Source of the DNA: Xenorhabdus indica
GTDB taxonomy: Bacteria; Pseudomonadota; Gammaproteobacteria; Enterobacterales; Enterobacteriaceae
Length of the DNA stretch: 33,505 bases
Reading direction: 5' to 3'
NCBI RefSeq assembly: GCF_014467235.1
Contig: NZ_NKHP01000030.1
Location: forward strand, 1 to 33,505
The notes beneath the pieces were generated by a model that was not told where the DNA came from, searched no databases, and worked only from the letters and a program-made list of their open reading frames with translations. The position numbers were made by a program, and so were the translations under genes. Shown piece by piece: positions 31,802-33,505 of the stretch (the first letter of the stretch is position 1; the number at the start of each line of letters is the position of its first letter).

Positions 31802-33319
31802 ATGGCTGGACAAATCACGACAGTTCCTAATGATAAGAAAAATATTATCAAAGGGCAACCATTCAGTGTAGTTTTTACGATAACTGGTGAATCAAATATT
31901 ACGGATGCGGTGACGGTCAGTATTGTTTCTTCACCGGGTCTGAAACTAATAAAGACATTCCCTGGCTCAGTTTATAAGAGAGTATTTTCCCAGCAATTGA
32001 TATTCCTGGCCGATGAAAGCAGCAAGGATCATCAAATCAGCTTTACCACAAATTCTCCGAGCAAACTAAAAGGGGAGGTGACCTATCACTCTATCGACAA
32101 TCCAGAGATGATACGAGACACTTGTGTACTGAGAGGAGCCTCGGCTTATTTGTACGATCCAAGTCCCGTTGCGTTTACTGGTCCAGCCCCAACAACCAAC
32201 CCATTCATTTCAGCGTCAATCAATCCGATGATGAAAAAGGGAGGGGCAATTTCAAGCTATGATATTCCTCTTCGTGCAACAGCACCCCTGCGAATATTCA
32301 CTGCGGAGGACATGAAGGAAATTCCTGCTTATGAGGTTGATCTGGAAAAACAATATTATTACTACCTGGTTAATAAACCATCAATCGATGCTGTTAACCT
32401 AAAAATATACGCAACTCAAAGTATCAGTCGGTTCGTCGGGATTGAGACGATCTTCAGCCAGATAGAATACAGTCAAAAAGAAACCATATTTATTAACACT
32501 ATTAAGCTTAATACATCCGATAGCTTTGAACCGCCTGTTATTGAGGAAACATACTCATCTTCTAATTTAACAAGGCCGGATCAAACGGATAATTTCCATT
32601 TCATGATTCCAAATTATCCGGGCGCGAAATCCGGTGATTTCATCATCGGGTTTGTGACCGACGATGACAAAGACATTTATAAGAAACAGCTATGTTTTGG
32701 ACAGTTAGAGCGTGAACAGAGCGGATATTATAAATTGTCAGCCGATTACGATAATCTATACGCGGGTGATAATTTTATCAGCTATGTTGGGCTTGACGAA
32801 AAAGGCAACACTGTAGGATCTAAGCTTAATTACATAAGCTACGATAGTGGCGGCAATAACACCCCAGATCCCAATGACACAAACCGAACTCTGGTTGCCC
32901 CAGAAGTCTATGATCAGTTCGGAGTATTTATTGGTATATATCAGGCAGTCAATATCAACAGTATTGGCCAAAAAGGGCTTGAGGTGCGACTGTTATCCGA
33001 TTCGACGAAACCGGATACAACAATAGCCGCAGGTGACATGATCACGATTAAAGCTTATATCTCACACAGCATCGATACTCTCTCACCAGCCCGTCCTTTA
33101 CCGATAGTAGTTATTGAAAATCACCCTGTGAAACCGAATGAAATAATAGATGGTTATTATAAGGTTATCATCAAACCTGAATTGCTGATGGGGTATGGCT
33201 CATCAGGGGGTGATGACGATAGCACTATCGCGATAGACTACAGACGTGTTGCTCAGAACCAGAAATCGAAACTTTATATCAGGAGTTTTGGTACAAGCTT
33301 TGGTACAGCAGAACCTTAA
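31802..33319 (+). CDS. Large orphan protein with Ig-like/beta-sandwich character
   Basis: Encodes 505 residues from ATG 31802, chosen because AAGGA lies about eight bases upstream. A TTG 22 codons earlier has no good site. There is no signal peptide or membrane helix. The first 110 residues (ITTVPNDKKNIIKGQPFSVVFTITGESNITDAVTVSIVSSPGLKL...) alternate in the way of an Ig-like fold, and the rest is also strand-rich with a Gly/Asp/Asn turn near 365-375. The region is visibly richer in G+C than the transfer genes, so it may have a different origin. It is followed by a strong terminator and the start of another gene. Not recognised; a surface, toxin-related or adhesin role cannot be decided. Confidence 0.55.
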   Translation: MAGQITTVPNDKKNIIKGQPFSVVFTITGESNITDAVTVSIVSSPGLKLIKTFPGSVYKRVFSQQLIFLADESSKDHQISFTTNSPSKLKGEVTYHSIDNPEMIRDTCVLRGASAYLYDPSPVAFTGPAPTTNPFISASINPMMKKGGAISSYDIPLRATAPLRIFTAEDMKEIPAYEVDLEKQYYYYLVNKPSIDAVNLKIYATQSISRFVGIETIFSQIEYSQKETIFINTIKLNTSDSFEPPVIEETYSSSNLTRPDQTDNFHFMIPNYPGAKSGDFIIGFVTDDDKDIYKKQLCFGQLEREQSGYYKLSADYDNLYAGDNFISYVGLDEKGNTVGSKLNYISYDSGGNNTPDPNDTNRTLVAPEVYDQFGVFIGIYQAVNINSIGQKGLEVRLLSDSTKPDTTIAAGDMITIKAYISHSIDTLSPARPLPIVVIENHPVKPNEIIDGYYKVIIKPELLMGYGSSGGDDDSTIAIDYRRVAQNQKSKLYIRSFGTSFGTAEP

Positions 33320-33330
33320 CTAACCAAAAT

Positions 33331-33358
33331 AAGTGGCAGCTAATAGCTGTCACTTTTT
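33331..33358 (+). terminator. Intrinsic terminator after the 505-residue protein
   Basis: AAGTGGCAGC (33331-33340) pairs with GCTGTCACTT (33346-33355) with one G-U wobble, a five-base loop and a following T-run. It lies 12 bases after the stop at 33319. Confidence 0.8.
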
Positions 33359-33475
33359 ATTAATCCGGCGGCAGTTTATATCGTCATAGGAATAAAGATT
33401 TCATGCAGTTTGCAGCCACATAAACTCCGTTCGGTAATATCAAAATAATTAAATTAATTGGTCAGAGGTGATTAT

Positions 33476-33505
33476 ATGCCTATAAAAAACAGTCTGACGG
33501 CCCCT
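33476..33505 (+). CDS. Start of the next gene (partial)
   Basis: ATG at 33476 with AGAGGTG about six bases upstream opens a frame, MPIKNSLTAP, that runs off the right edge. Only ten codons are seen. A good ribosome binding site and the same strand as the preceding orphan suggest a real gene, perhaps related to or acting with the 505-residue protein. Confidence 0.5.
   Translation, partial: MPIKNSLTAP

Overview
The window is AT-rich Enterobacterales-type DNA and carries most of the transfer region of a SPI-7/PFGI-1/ICEHin1056-class integrative and conjugative element (ICE). I assign this from the order and sequence features of the genes: PilL-type lipoprotein, PFL_4693, lytic transglycosylase, PFL_4695, Mrr-like nuclease, TraD, PFL_4697, then RAQPRD, PFL_4701 to PFL_4706, then PFL_4709 to PFL_4711 and TraG. 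Low G+C, in-frame simple repeats and the accessory genes suggest a Morganellaceae-like host (Photorhabdus, Xenorhabdus, Providencia or Proteus). The host is an inference and cannot be settled from the sequence alone.

Layout. 1-2053: the tail of an upstream gene, an orphan DndB-like DGQHR protein and two small overlapping genes of unknown role. 2054-3420: an AT-rich accessory stretch with a 92-residue orphan protein and a convergent lipoprotein gene. 3421-10098: first transfer operon, ending with the coupling ATPase TraD and PFL_4697. 10099-14651: an accessory island read mostly on the minus strand. It holds a membrane protein, several small phage-like orphans, a fimbrial-like protein, a small HTH-like protein and a decayed serine recombinase (plus strand). 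14652-22649: second transfer operon, from RAQPRD to the VirB4/TraC-like ATPase and one conserved partner. 22650-25671: second insertion, with a gene remnant and a large autotransporter-like protein. 25687-30341: third transfer block, PFL_4709, TraU-like PFL_4710, PFL_4711, a small membrane protein and TraG. 30342-33505: a flank with a small orphan, a DUF3742-like gene, a 540-base gene-free AT-rich stretch, a 505-residue orphan with beta-sandwich-like character, a good terminator, and the first ten codons of another gene.

How the genes fit together. TraD would deliver the relaxosome to the channel. The PFL_4706 ATPase powers assembly. PFL_4701-4705, TIGR03750 and TIGR03751 build the envelope-spanning channel, the transglycosylase opens peptidoglycan, and PFL_4709-4711 with TraG stabilise pilus and mating pair. 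Many genes overlap by 1-29 bases, which suggests translational coupling.

The most interesting unexplained signal is a repeated 5' leader. It has a C-loop hairpin with covarying or wobble stem pairs and a strictly conserved 17-base box containing the ribosome binding site. It occurs at three places, on both strands, always just upstream of a gene starting with ATG AAA; two of these genes encode exported surface-type proteins and the third is a 24-codon remnant. It looks like a shared cis-regulatory RNA, or a recombination cassette for surface genes carried by the ICE. Other notable signals are a pure in-frame hexanucleotide repeat in a membrane segment, a duplicated hairpin-plus-gene-tail module, and a membrane-anchored Mrr-type nuclease inside the transfer operon.
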